NCBI GenBank assembly: GCA_903926565.1
Contig: CAIYJU010000076.1
Location: 1 to 64,000 of the forward strand
Reading direction: 5' to 3'
From: an uncultured Bacteroidales bacterium
Lineage (GTDB): Bacteria; Bacteroidota; Bacteroidia; Bacteroidales; FEN-979
DNA length: 64,000 nucleotides
Below the pieces are notes generated by a model. The model was not told the origin of the DNA and did not search any database. It saw only the letters and a list, made by a program, of their open reading frames with translations. Positions 1-7,565 of the stretch are shown here, piece by piece (position 1 is the stretch's first letter; the number at the start of each line of letters is the position of its first letter). The translations under genes and the position numbers were made by a program.

Positions 1-25
1 CTGTCGGGGTGGTACACCCCGACAG
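1..25. terminator. Perfect hairpin at the window edge (possible hsp20 terminator)
   Basis: An 11-bp perfect stem, CTGTCGGGGTG / CACCCCGACAG, closes a 3-nt loop (GTA). It lies just beyond the stop of the minus-strand hsp20 gene. Read on the minus strand it could end that transcript, but any T-run would fall outside the window, so terminator function cannot be confirmed. Confidence 0.4.
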
Positions 26-58
26 GGTCTGAATTCGCACGGAACCCAGAGATTCAGA

Positions 59-484
59 TTACGAAATCCGGATCTCCTTTTTGATATCAACTTTAGCCTC
101 TTCCTTTTTCGGAAGTGCAATCTTGAGGATGCCGCTCTCATAGTCGGCCTTTATTTTTTCAAGATCGATGGTTTTTGGCAGGGTAAATGACCTGCTGAAG
201 GAGCCGTAATAAAACTCCTTTCTTGAGTAATTTTTACCTTCTTCCCGCTTCTGATCTTCCACTTCAACAGAAATGGTGAGGATGTTATTTTCCAGGTTGA
301 TTTTGAAATCATCCTTGACCATCCCGGGAGCGGCAATTTCCAAATGGAAGGCGTCGGTGTTTTCAATGATATTGGCTGCAGGATCGCTGTACCGCTTACC
401 GAAAAAGTCACCAAGGTCATTGTCGAAAATGTTGTTAACCATATCCGATAAAGGATTTCTGTGTTGCCATTTGATAAGTGTCAT
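59..484 (-). CDS. Small heat shock protein, Hsp20/alpha-crystallin family
   Basis: A 141-aa cytoplasmic holdase chaperone that binds unfolding proteins without ATP. The alpha-crystallin domain spans about residues 33-138: it opens with 'NIIENTDAFHLEIAAPGM' and has the conserved later segment 'YYGSFSRSFTLP', followed by 'ADYESGILKIALPKKEE', the usual A-x-x-x-n-G-v-L/I motif near the end. Family proteins are normally 140-160 aa, so the gene looks complete. The start is preceded by an AGGAGA-like purine tract on the minus strand. No clear TAnnTTTG promoter was found upstream. It appears monocistronic, since the next minus-strand gene lies over 200 bp upstream. Confidence 0.95.
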   Translation of the reverse strand: MTLIKWQHRNPLSDMVNNIFDNDLGDFFGKRYSDPAANIIENTDAFHLEIAAPGMVKDDFKINLENNILTISVEVEDQKREEGKNYSRKEFYYGSFSRSFTLPKTIDLEKIKADYESGILKIALPKKEEAKVDIKKEIRIS

Positions 485-660
485 GGTTTTAATCTCCTAT
501 TTTAAAGTGTTAGAATTTTGTTTGTTTCCCGGAAAAAGTCAAACAGTATACCAGTGGAAAAAAAACACGGAGCAAGTGACAAAACGGCACGTTTGCAGGG
601 TTGATACATGTCATAATAGCATGTTCGGGGTGCGAAACCAACCTTTCGGGAATGCTTTTA

Positions 661-690
661 CTTAACACTTAAACACTTAACACTTAACAC
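661..690. repeat. Short degenerate direct repeat (CTTAACA/ACACTTAA)
   Basis: Four imperfect copies of an 8-9 bp unit (cttaacactt aaacacttaa cacttaacac) sit between the hsp20 promoter region and the rluD stop codon. This is low-complexity intergenic sequence with no obvious coding or regulatory role. Confidence 0.5.
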
Positions 691-691
691 C

Positions 692-1723
692 TCACTCTTC
701 CCTTCCCTTCCCATATTGCCTCCATTTCTCTATTGCCGCAGCAAGGTCGGGAGGATAGTCGGAGTCAAAATGAACAAACTGCTTTGTGGTCGGGTGAATA
801 AATCCCAGCGATTTGGCATGCAATGCCTGGCGGGGCAACAGGGTAAAACAATTGTTCACAAACTGCTTGTATTTTGTGAATGTAGTCCCTTTCAGGATCT
901 CAGACCCACCATAACTTTCATCATTGAACAGGGTGTGTCCGATGTGCTTGAAATGGATCCTGATCTGGTGAGTGCGTCCGGTCTCAAGTCTGCATTCAAC
1001 AAGGGTTACATAACCAAACCGCTCGAGAACATGGTAGTGGGTTACCGCGTGCCGGCCTTTCTCAGGATCATCATAAACCGCCTGGACAAGGCGGTTCCGG
1101 ATATCCCTGCCAATGTTGGCATCGATGGTTCCTTCATCATGGTCAATGTTGCCCCAGACAAGGGCGATGTAGGTGCGGTCGATGGTGTGGTCGAAAAATT
1201 GCTTAGCGATCCTTGACTGTGCCAGTTCATTTTTTGCAATCAGCATGATCCCGCTGGTATCTTTGTCGATCCGGTGGACGAGAAAAGGTTTTGCCTCCGC
1301 ATCGCCCGGATTGCTTTGCTGCAGATGATATAGAAGTGCATTCTGCAGTGTTCCGGTAAAGTTTCCATGCCCGGGATGTACCACCATTCCGGGTGCCTTG
1401 TTGATGACGATGATATCACGGTCTTCATAAACAATGGAAATCGGGAGGTTTTCAGGATATACCTCAGTATCGCGCGGCGGATAAGCCAGTACAATGGTAA
1501 TTATATCCAGGGGCTTTACTTTGTGGTTCGGCTTAACTATCAGATCATTCACAAGGATATTGCCGGCATGAGCAGAGTTCTGGATTCGATTCCGTGACGC
1601 GTTTTCGATCTTTGCCATCAGGTACCTGTCGATGCGAAGGGGATTCTGCCCCCTGTCAACCACAAAACGGAAATGCTCATACAGTTCACCGGATTCTTCA
1701 GGAATGTCAGGTTTATCTTCCAT
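692..1723 (-). CDS. RluA/RluD-family rRNA pseudouridine synthase
   Basis: A 343-aa cytoplasmic RNA-modifying enzyme, most likely isomerising uridines in 23S rRNA (RluD type). The N-terminal S4 RNA-binding domain covers about residues 28-85 ('LRIDRYLMAKIENASRNRIQ'). The catalytic domain (about 95-320) contains 'HRIDKDTSGIMLIAK', whose Asp is the family nucleophile position, and 'ETGRTHQIRIHFKHIGH', the second conserved motif. An N-terminal S4 domain is typical of RluD rather than RluA. It is followed by a T9SS cargo gene and a PASTA gene on the same strand upstream. Exact rRNA positions cannot be assigned from sequence. Confidence 0.93.
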   Translation of the reverse strand: MEDKPDIPEESGELYEHFRFVVDRGQNPLRIDRYLMAKIENASRNRIQNSAHAGNILVNDLIVKPNHKVKPLDIITIVLAYPPRDTEVYPENLPISIVYEDRDIIVINKAPGMVVHPGHGNFTGTLQNALLYHLQQSNPGDAEAKPFLVHRIDKDTSGIMLIAKNELAQSRIAKQFFDHTIDRTYIALVWGNIDHDEGTIDANIGRDIRNRLVQAVYDDPEKGRHAVTHYHVLERFGYVTLVECRLETGRTHQIRIHFKHIGHTLFNDESYGGSEILKGTTFTKYKQFVNNCFTLLPRQALHAKSLGFIHPTTKQFVHFDSDYPPDLAAAIEKWRQYGKGREE

Positions 1724-1779
1724 GGTTTTTTTTTACCCGAAGGTTGGCAGTGTTGCCATGAATGTTTTAGTTTACGTAC

Positions 1780-3753
1780 TTACCGGGAAATTATGAATTT
1801 CACAACGCCGGCGTGTTTGCCTGATTGATCTTTCAACTCCAGGAAATAGAGCCCATTGCCAAGGGAACTGACATCAATCTTTTCCTGGTATGCGGTTCGG
1901 ATTCGAATATGGCCAATAAGATCAGTGATGACAAGAGTGCCGCCACTGGTGATCTTGTTTTGTTCACTGTATCCTGTGATTCGAAGCGACAATATACCGG
2001 TATTGCATGGGTTTGGATAAACCCCGATCTTCAGATCGGGGCTCGTCAGATCTCCGATTCCAAGTGGTATTGGTTTCCCCAGAACCGGCCGGATCATCAG
2101 CGATCCTGCAAAGGATGAACTCTTCCAGCTTCCGGTATTGTTGTAGAATATTTCACTCTGGCTGTTGTTATAACGGTCAAATCCGATCGAAAGATTGTCG
2201 TCGGTCGTTTGGATCATCCCCACATAAAATGTCCCTGTAACTGCCAGCGGAGGGATGATGTGGTATGTTACAAATTTGTTGATGCTGTCGGCATATCTGG
2301 GTAAAACAAGATCGGAGTAAACAGTCTTACCGGGTTTGCCCGCATTGTCGTTCCAGACACAAAGATTAAAAAACTGTTGACTCACATTGCCCAGCGTCTT
2401 GTTGAAATAGATCCTGATGGCCCGTAAAGTATCAGGAGATCTGCTAAGGCTGAAACGATATGCAAGCTGGGAGCCGGCAGGGGTGAGTCCGTAACTTACC
2501 TCCGGGGTGCCGTCGTCATATGCATAATAGTTGAAAAATTTCTGGTAGGCCTGCATGGTATCACCCAGATTCGATCCCGGCGCTGAAGCCGTCACAATAT
2601 GTTTCATCAGAAACGTCGCACTGTCGGCCTCACTTATTGGGATCAGGAAAGTCACTAAAGGATGCGCGAATTTCTGGTAGGTTACATAGGGATCTGTATT
2701 GTATGGCTGTATATTGTAACTTCCGCCACTGTAAGTTTTTGAAAAACTGGTGACAGGGCTGGTAACCGAATAACCATAGGTTGACATCTGCGGAGCAATA
2801 TCCCGGTTGGTTATGAGGATGTCAATGGTATCCTTGATTGCGTTCGTCGGGTCATCACAGTACTGAGGATAAGGCATTGATTCATAGCGCTTGAGAAGAG
2901 AAGGGGGGCGGTAAACAAACCGTAATTCAGGATAAATGGTGTCGTATCTGTTGCGGCCAATGTTGAGATAAACGTTGTCCAGGTTCCATTGGGCTGTGTT
3001 ACTCGCCCAGCTTGGCTCTGCTGTACTGGCCAGGCTTACATAATTGAAAAATCTGAACCTGAATTTGTTTTTTAAAAAGAGAGGATCTGTCACGGGAACC
3101 ATTACCTGGGCAAACCACTTGTTGTATTTTAAATTGAAAGTGTCAAGAGACATCCCGTTGGCAAACCACATTTTTCGCCAAAGGTCAGGAATTGGGATCG
3201 TATCGCCCGGTATAATGCTGTCATGGGCAGGTGTCACAAGGAATTCCAGTACCAGTGAATCATTCTTTTGCGGTGCTTTCCCTCTGCCCTGGGGCTGGTA
3301 AAAGAAACTGAGGTATACAGAGTCAGCCGGGGTCAGTGCTTTCGGAACAGGTGTAAATACAGAATCCAGCCTGATGTATCGGGAGGTAAGGTGGTCTGCA
3401 ATAAATACAGCAGGGCCGGGAACGGCGGCAGGATACATGTTGCCGGAGTCATTAATCGCATCGAGGGTCATTGCCCCCAGGTTGATCGGGTAAACCGGCA
3501 TGTCGTCATTCTCAAATGCGAAATGGTCGATCCAACGCTGATCCGAAGGAAAGACATCGTTGGCCGAAAAATCATCGAAAAAAGGTATTGATACCGGAAT
3601 GGTATCGAGCCCTGCATTCAGATAGTCCATCCGGGTGTGTTCGATAACCCTGGCTTTGACTGCAGGGTTAAACTGCAAGCCGGTGAGAATCTCCTGGGCA
3701 AACCCGGCCACTCCGAGGTATAAGGAGATGAAAATAATTAAATGAAAACGCAT
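1780..3753 (-). CDS. T9SS type A sorting-domain secreted protein
   Basis: A 657-aa exported protein of unknown function. Residues 1-19 form a signal peptide ending at 'GVAGFAQ'. The C-terminus (about 575-657) carries the T9SS sorting domain: 'YPNPCNTGILSLRI', a mid 'LVITDLIGHIRI' strand, and a final 'GLYFLELKDQSGKH...VKFIISR'. The central region is rich in beta-strand and aromatic residues and matches no catalytic motif I recognise. The linker before the sorting domain ('SPDLKIG') is encoded by a perfect DNA palindrome (see separate entry). It lies between the PASTA gene and the rluD-like gene on one strand, so co-transcription is possible. Confidence 0.85.
   Translation of the reverse strand: MRFHLIIFISLYLGVAGFAQEILTGLQFNPAVKARVIEHTRMDYLNAGLDTIPVSIPFFDDFSANDVFPSDQRWIDHFAFENDDMPVYPINLGAMTLDAINDSGNMYPAAVPGPAVFIADHLTSRYIRLDSVFTPVPKALTPADSVYLSFFYQPQGRGKAPQKNDSLVLEFLVTPAHDSIIPGDTIPIPDLWRKMWFANGMSLDTFNLKYNKWFAQVMVPVTDPLFLKNKFRFRFFNYVSLASTAEPSWASNTAQWNLDNVYLNIGRNRYDTIYPELRFVYRPPSLLKRYESMPYPQYCDDPTNAIKDTIDILITNRDIAPQMSTYGYSVTSPVTSFSKTYSGGSYNIQPYNTDPYVTYQKFAHPLVTFLIPISEADSATFLMKHIVTASAPGSNLGDTMQAYQKFFNYYAYDDGTPEVSYGLTPAGSQLAYRFSLSRSPDTLRAIRIYFNKTLGNVSQQFFNLCVWNDNAGKPGKTVYSDLVLPRYADSINKFVTYHIIPPLAVTGTFYVGMIQTTDDNLSIGFDRYNNSQSEIFYNNTGSWKSSSFAGSLMIRPVLGKPIPLGIGDLTSPDLKIGVYPNPCNTGILSLRITGYSEQNKITSGGTLVITDLIGHIRIRTAYQEKIDVSSLGNGLYFLELKDQSGKHAGVVKFIISR
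2022..2041. repeat. Intragenic palindrome CCCCGATCT-TC-AGATCGGGG
   Basis: A 9-bp perfect stem with a TC loop lies inside the T9SS cargo gene, exactly in the linker before its sorting domain. The architecture (CCCC...T-TC-A...GGGG) resembles the intergenic palindrome at 22838-22861, suggesting a REP-like element tolerated in a linker. That link is inference. Confidence 0.5.
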
Positions 3754-3797
3754 TTTAAAATCAGTTAAGTATAATTACTATCGCACCCGTCCTCCTG

Positions 3798-4382
3798 TTA
3801 TTCCAGGCTATCCACTCTCACCGAATCCACCATTGCCTTTGCACCCATTCCAACAGTAAGGTTAATAACCGAGCCTTTGTCAAGCTGAGTCCCTGCTTTA
3901 ATAACCTTACCGTTAAAAAGCTGGTTTTGAACAGCATCTTCATCAAATGATTTGATATAGGACAACCTTCCAAGTTTCAGGCCTGCAGATTCAAGCATAG
4001 ACTGAGCCTGGCGTAAGGTAAGATCACGTAACTCAGGCATGGTGGTCTTTTCCGGAACCATCGAGGTGACAGTTAAGTAAACCATCCGGTTTTTCTTGAC
4101 TTTGGCCCCCGGGTAAGGATCCTGAGACAGAACAGATCCCTTCGGCTTGTCTGCATCAAAAATAGAATCAATTACATTGAACTGGTAACTGCTGTTTTCG
4201 GTGTTTGATTTTACATCAGAAAAATACAACCCGCGGAACTCAGGAACAATGATGTAATCGTTATGCTTGGTGTACCATGCGAGAGACTGGAGAATCAGCC
4301 ATATCAAAACGAAGCTGACTCCAATCGCAAGGAGTAGATGCTTAAAAAATTTTTTTGAAAAGAGAAATCGTAAAAAATCCAT
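3798..4382 (-). CDS. PASTA domain-containing membrane protein
   Basis: A 194-aa protein anchored in the inner membrane by one N-terminal helix (about residues 14-34, 'HLLLAIGVSFVLIWLILQSL') with the rest in the periplasm. Two to three PASTA modules follow, e.g. 'IVPEFRGLYFSDVKSN...', 'VLSQDPYPGAKVKKNRMVYLTV' and 'TMPELRDLTLRQAQSMLESAGLKLG'. PASTA modules bind or sense peptidoglycan in other bacteria; here there is no kinase or transpeptidase domain attached. It is divergent from ddl (D-Ala-D-Ala ligase) with interleaved promoters, which links it to cell-wall synthesis. Precise function is unknown. Confidence 0.9.
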   Translation of the reverse strand: MDFLRFLFSKKFFKHLLLAIGVSFVLIWLILQSLAWYTKHNDYIIVPEFRGLYFSDVKSNTENSSYQFNVIDSIFDADKPKGSVLSQDPYPGAKVKKNRMVYLTVTSMVPEKTTMPELRDLTLRQAQSMLESAGLKLGRLSYIKSFDEDAVQNQLFNGKVIKAGTQLDKGSVINLTVGMGAKAMVDSVRVDSLE

Positions 4383-4441
4383 CCGCAGCTTTATCTGTTA
4401 ACCTGAAAAGGTCAGTTTTATTGTGTTTTCTTAATAAAATA

Positions 4442-4472
4442 CAAACTTACGCAAAAATTGAATTTTGCACAA
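4442..4472 (-). promoter_or_regulatory. Bacteroidota-type promoter for the PASTA gene
   Basis: On the minus strand: TTG, 20-bp spacer, then TAAGTTTG, an exact match to the TAnnTTTG -7 consensus. It lies about 60 bp upstream of the PASTA start and overlaps the divergent ddl promoter region. Confidence 0.6.
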
Positions 4473-4498
4473 GGAGCAAAATATTTGTGCTACTTTTG
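4464..4498 (+). promoter_or_regulatory. Bacteroidota-type promoter for ddl
   Basis: TTTG (4464-4467), 23-bp spacer, then TACTTTTG (4491-4498), an exact TAnnTTTG match. It lies 20 bp before the ATG at 4518, so the leader would be very short. This location also argues against the longer ORF starting at 4458. Confidence 0.6.
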
Positions 4499-4517
4499 TG
4501 TCATAAAAACACCGAAT

Positions 4518-5486
4518 ATGTTAAATGTCGCCATTGTAGCAGGAGGTGATTCCCGGGAGTACGGAATCTCAGTCAAAAGCGCTAAACAGGTTGAACTTCA
4601 TATTGACCGTGAACTGTTCAATCCATACCTTATCCTGATTAAAGGAGAAAAATGGTATTACCGTATCGGGTTGAAAAAATTCCCCATCGATAAAAACGAT
4701 TTCAGCCTGACCATCGGCCGGAAAAAAATCAGGTTTGACCTGGTGTTTGTTGCCATTCATGGCACACCTGGTGAAAATGGCAAATTACAGGGATACTTCG
4801 ACTTGCTTCGCATTCCATACACCTCCAGTGATGTAACAACATCTGCAATTACGTTTAACAAGAGTTTTTGCAAGGATGTAGTGCGTTCCTGCGGAATTAA
4901 TACGGCGAAATCAATCCACCTGTTCCGCGAAGGGTTAAATCTGGAATCGGATATATTAAGCCAGCTGGCGCTTCCGGTATTCGTAAAGCCAAACAACGGG
5001 GGGTCAAGTGTAGGGATGACCAAAGTCAACCACAAAAGCGAGTTGGGTGCTGCACTGGCAAAGGCGTTTCACGAAGATTCAGAAGTGCTTGCTGAAGAAT
5101 TCATCAAGGGGCGCGAACTTACCTGTGGGGTGTTACGAACGGAAGGCAGGATCATTGCCTTCCCGGTAACCGAGATAATTCCAAAAACGGAATATTTCGA
5201 TTATGATGCGAAATATAAGAAAGGCATGGCCGAAGAAGTCGTTCCTGCAGAAATTCCCGGAGAGCTCTCCCAGCAATGCCAGGGCATTTCCCGGCTCCTG
5301 TATGAAAAGTTAAATTGCAAAGGTGTCGTCCGCTTTGATTATATCTTTACCGGTTCGGCGTTCTGGTTCCTGGAGGTAAATACGGTGCCGGGGATGAGCA
5401 CTGCAAGCATTGTTCCAAAGATGGCACGCGCCCATGGCTGGAGTTTCGGGGAACTCATTACCCGTTTAATCATGGAAATAAAGTAA
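4518..5486 (+). CDS. ddl: D-alanine--D-alanine ligase
   Basis: A 322-aa cytoplasmic ATP-grasp enzyme that joins two D-alanines for the peptidoglycan stem peptide. Visible signatures are 'HGTPGENGKLQGYFDLL' (Ddl signature 1), 'PVFVKPNNGGSSVGM' (ATP-grasp lysine and Gly/Ser loop), 'DYDAKYKKGMAEEVVPAEI', and the terminal 'FLEVNTVPGMSTASIVPKMA' with the metal-ligating Glu/Asn. I place the start at 'MLNVAIVAGG' (ATG 4518): the 20 extra residues of the ORF-track version are not family-like and cover a promoter. rdgB follows after about 30 bp in the same direction, probably one operon. Confidence 0.95.
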   Translation: MLNVAIVAGGDSREYGISVKSAKQVELHIDRELFNPYLILIKGEKWYYRIGLKKFPIDKNDFSLTIGRKKIRFDLVFVAIHGTPGENGKLQGYFDLLRIPYTSSDVTTSAITFNKSFCKDVVRSCGINTAKSIHLFREGLNLESDILSQLALPVFVKPNNGGSSVGMTKVNHKSELGAALAKAFHEDSEVLAEEFIKGRELTCGVLRTEGRIIAFPVTEIIPKTEYFDYDAKYKKGMAEEVVPAEIPGELSQQCQGISRLLYEKLNCKGVVRFDYIFTGSAFWFLEVNTVPGMSTASIVPKMARAHGWSFGELITRLIMEIK

Positions 5487-5515
5487 CTGCAAACCAATTG
5501 CCCACTCTTCAAATT

Positions 5516-6106
5516 ATGATGCCCAACTTGCTTTTCGCGACCAACAACCTCCATAAACTCCAGGAAGTACGGGAGATCCTGGGAAATCAGTTTAATGTAC
5601 TCAGTCTCAAAGATGTGAATCTTGATGTCGATATCCCTGAAACACAGGAGACCATTGAAGGAAACGCCAGGCAGAAGGCAAGGTTTATCTTTGATCAGAC
5701 CGGGCAAAATTGTTTTGCCGATGATACCGGACTTGAAATTGATTCGCTTGGAGGACGTCCGGGCGTCTATTCAGCGCGCTATGCGGGAGAGGGATGCAGT
5801 TTTGATGATAACATCGATAAAATTCTCGGGGAACTCTCAGGCATGGAGAACAGGAAAGCTTGTTTCCGTTGTGTGATCTGTTTGATTATTAATGGGGAGG
5901 AGCACTTATTTGAAGGACGGATTGACGGGGTGATAGTTACTGAAAGACATGGTTCAGATGGCTTCGGTTATGACCCGGTGTTTCTCCCCGACGGACAGCG
6001 GCAAACCTTTGCCGAGATGCCTGCATATCTCAAGAACGGGATCAGCCATAGGGGTAAAGCCACAGATAAAATGATGAAATGGCTGAAAAGCAAAATGGCG
6101 AAATAA
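5516..6106 (+). CDS. rdgB: Non-canonical purine NTP pyrophosphatase (RdgB/HAM1)
   Basis: About 196 aa. This house-cleaning enzyme hydrolyses dITP/XTP/ITP to monophosphates in the cytoplasm. Motifs: 'LLFATNNLHKLQEV' (N-terminal T/S-x-N-x-x-K), 'FADDTGLEIDSLGGRPGVYSARYAG' and 'GFGYDPVFLPDG'. The ORF-track start at 5498 is a TTG adding six residues; the adjacent ATGs at 5516 and 5519 give the normal N-terminus 'MPNLLFATNN', so one of these is preferred. It follows ddl closely. Its stop codon lies inside a perfect 13-bp hairpin. Confidence 0.95.
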   Translation: MMPNLLFATNNLHKLQEVREILGNQFNVLSLKDVNLDVDIPETQETIEGNARQKARFIFDQTGQNCFADDTGLEIDSLGGRPGVYSARYAGEGCSFDDNIDKILGELSGMENRKACFRCVICLIINGEEHLFEGRIDGVIVTERHGSDGFGYDPVFLPDGQRQTFAEMPAYLKNGISHRGKATDKMMKWLKSKMAK

Positions 6107-6123
6107 TAACTATTTCGCCATTT
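6093..6123. terminator. Perfect hairpin spanning the rdgB stop codon
   Basis: A 13-bp perfect stem (AAATGGCGAAATA / TATTTCGCCATTT) with a 5-nt loop; the rdgB TAA is part of the stem and loop. No long T-run follows on the plus strand. It separates rdgB from the convergent esterase gene, so it may act as a bidirectional terminator. Confidence 0.5.
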
Positions 6124-6145
6124 CAGATTTCAGAATTCAGATTTG

Positions 6146-7546
6146 TTACGGGAACGTCAGTCCGGGATAATTGGTGACATTGGCCTGTGGAATCGTACTT
6201 CCGTATTTGGAATTGATTGCCTGGATGAAGAAGTTTGCAGTCACGCAATTGCCACGGGGATTCAGGTGTACTCCGTCAGTTGAAAACAACCCACCCGATA
6301 CAAATGCAGTGCTCATCTTGATACCATCGAATACCATGCCGCTGGCAAATTGTTTGAGGTACCCATTCATGTCGGCAATTGCTAAGTTGTTTTCCGTCGC
6401 AACTTTGTATATGGTCGCATTGAACTCGTCTGTGCGTGCCTTGAGGTTTGCCTGTTCTGATTTGTCAAGTACATATTTACCTGGAATCGGGTAAATGTAT
6501 GGCATCGGGTGCTTTGTTGTATCGGCAATCCCCATTCCCCTGCATTTGATGGAATCTGTCGGCAAGGTCAATAAAAAGAGGTCACCTTCCTGCAACTGGG
6601 CAAGGGTGCCATCTTCCTTTTTATAGACAAAAGGATTCAAACCGGCTTTCCACACGATTTCGGGATGTCCCTGCAATGCATATAATCCATTAAGCTGGGC
6701 AGCCTGTGTGGCATCAAGTGGAACACCGTTCCATGGCAGTTTTTGTGAGATGGTTGTAAAGAAAGGAATGCTTGTCACGTAAGGAAGATTTGCAATTACA
6801 CCTTTTGGTTTTTTAGCAGAAGCCATCAAAGCACCGGCAGCCATCGGGTAGTATTTTGCAAATGTATCTGCTGGTGTCATCATCTGGTCAGTACCGGCAA
6901 GCGCTGATGCAAGTACATCGTTGTTCCCGATCCACAGGTAGAAGAAGGATGGTTGCTGAGCAATGGCATCAGCAAGGATCGTTGTTCCCGGCGATGTTGC
7001 AAAACGCGTAAAATACGGGTTTCCATATTGTGAGCCATATCCGGGCATGAACAATGTTTGAAGCGTAGCTCCCGGAACGCCCATGTTGTTGTAAGGGCCC
7101 GTTACAGTGGAAGGTGCAAACAATTGCTGCAGCAAAGTGGCCTGGTCTGGATTGGAGACAAAACCTGGTTTAATCGACTTGATTTCAGGGACTACGGGAT
7201 TTCCATAACAATCCTTATCCACAGTATAATACAGCACTCTTTTTGTATAGCAATAAAGCCCGCCGGGAATCGGCTGAAATCCAACTCCATCGTTGGTGCC
7301 GATCAGAGGTTGTTTGAATGTTCCGCCGCCAACGGTTTTGAATTGGGTGGCCATGATGTTCGGAATTGAATTTTCCTGGCCCGACGTGTACAATGCACCG
7401 TCAGCATAACCGGCTGTGAGCGAATTCCCAACCGAAACAAAGTTCGAGAAGTCGAGCCCGTTGGCTGACGCATTGAATTCGTCAATCTTCCGCTCACAGG
7501 CTGTCAGGACCGCAAGTGACAATATGATGAAAAGAATTTTTTTCAT
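6146..7546 (-). CDS. SGNH/GDSL-type hydrolase lipoprotein
   Basis: 466 aa. The signal 'MKKILFIILSLAVLTAC' ends in a lipobox (LTAC), so this is an envelope lipoprotein. Catalytic blocks of the SGNH family are visible: block I 'FVSVGNSLTAGY' (Ser nucleophile, with GNS in place of GDS), block III 'IGNNDVL' (the Asn), and block V 'DGVHLNPRGN' (Asp and His near the C-terminus). It probably hydrolyses a lipid or acyl ester at the outer membrane. It lies 19 bp downstream of a FadL-type porin gene on the same strand, so the pair may release and import fatty acids; the substrate is inference. Confidence 0.88.
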   Translation of the reverse strand: MKKILFIILSLAVLTACERKIDEFNASANGLDFSNFVSVGNSLTAGYADGALYTSGQENSIPNIMATQFKTVGGGTFKQPLIGTNDGVGFQPIPGGLYCYTKRVLYYTVDKDCYGNPVVPEIKSIKPGFVSNPDQATLLQQLFAPSTVTGPYNNMGVPGATLQTLFMPGYGSQYGNPYFTRFATSPGTTILADAIAQQPSFFYLWIGNNDVLASALAGTDQMMTPADTFAKYYPMAAGALMASAKKPKGVIANLPYVTSIPFFTTISQKLPWNGVPLDATQAAQLNGLYALQGHPEIVWKAGLNPFVYKKEDGTLAQLQEGDLFLLTLPTDSIKCRGMGIADTTKHPMPYIYPIPGKYVLDKSEQANLKARTDEFNATIYKVATENNLAIADMNGYLKQFASGMVFDGIKMSTAFVSGGLFSTDGVHLNPRGNCVTANFFIQAINSKYGSTIPQANVTNYPGLTFP

Positions 7547-7565
7547 GATCTATATGTATTTAAAG

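Noticed and set aside
580-600. Possible sigma-54 promoter (GGCACGTTTGC) near hsp20
   Set aside because: The spacing between GG and GC is three bases too short and the orientation is wrong for hsp20.
4458-4517. 20-residue N-terminal extension of Ddl
   Set aside because: It spans the TACTTTTG promoter and is absent from the family; the ATG at 4518 gives the normal N-terminus.
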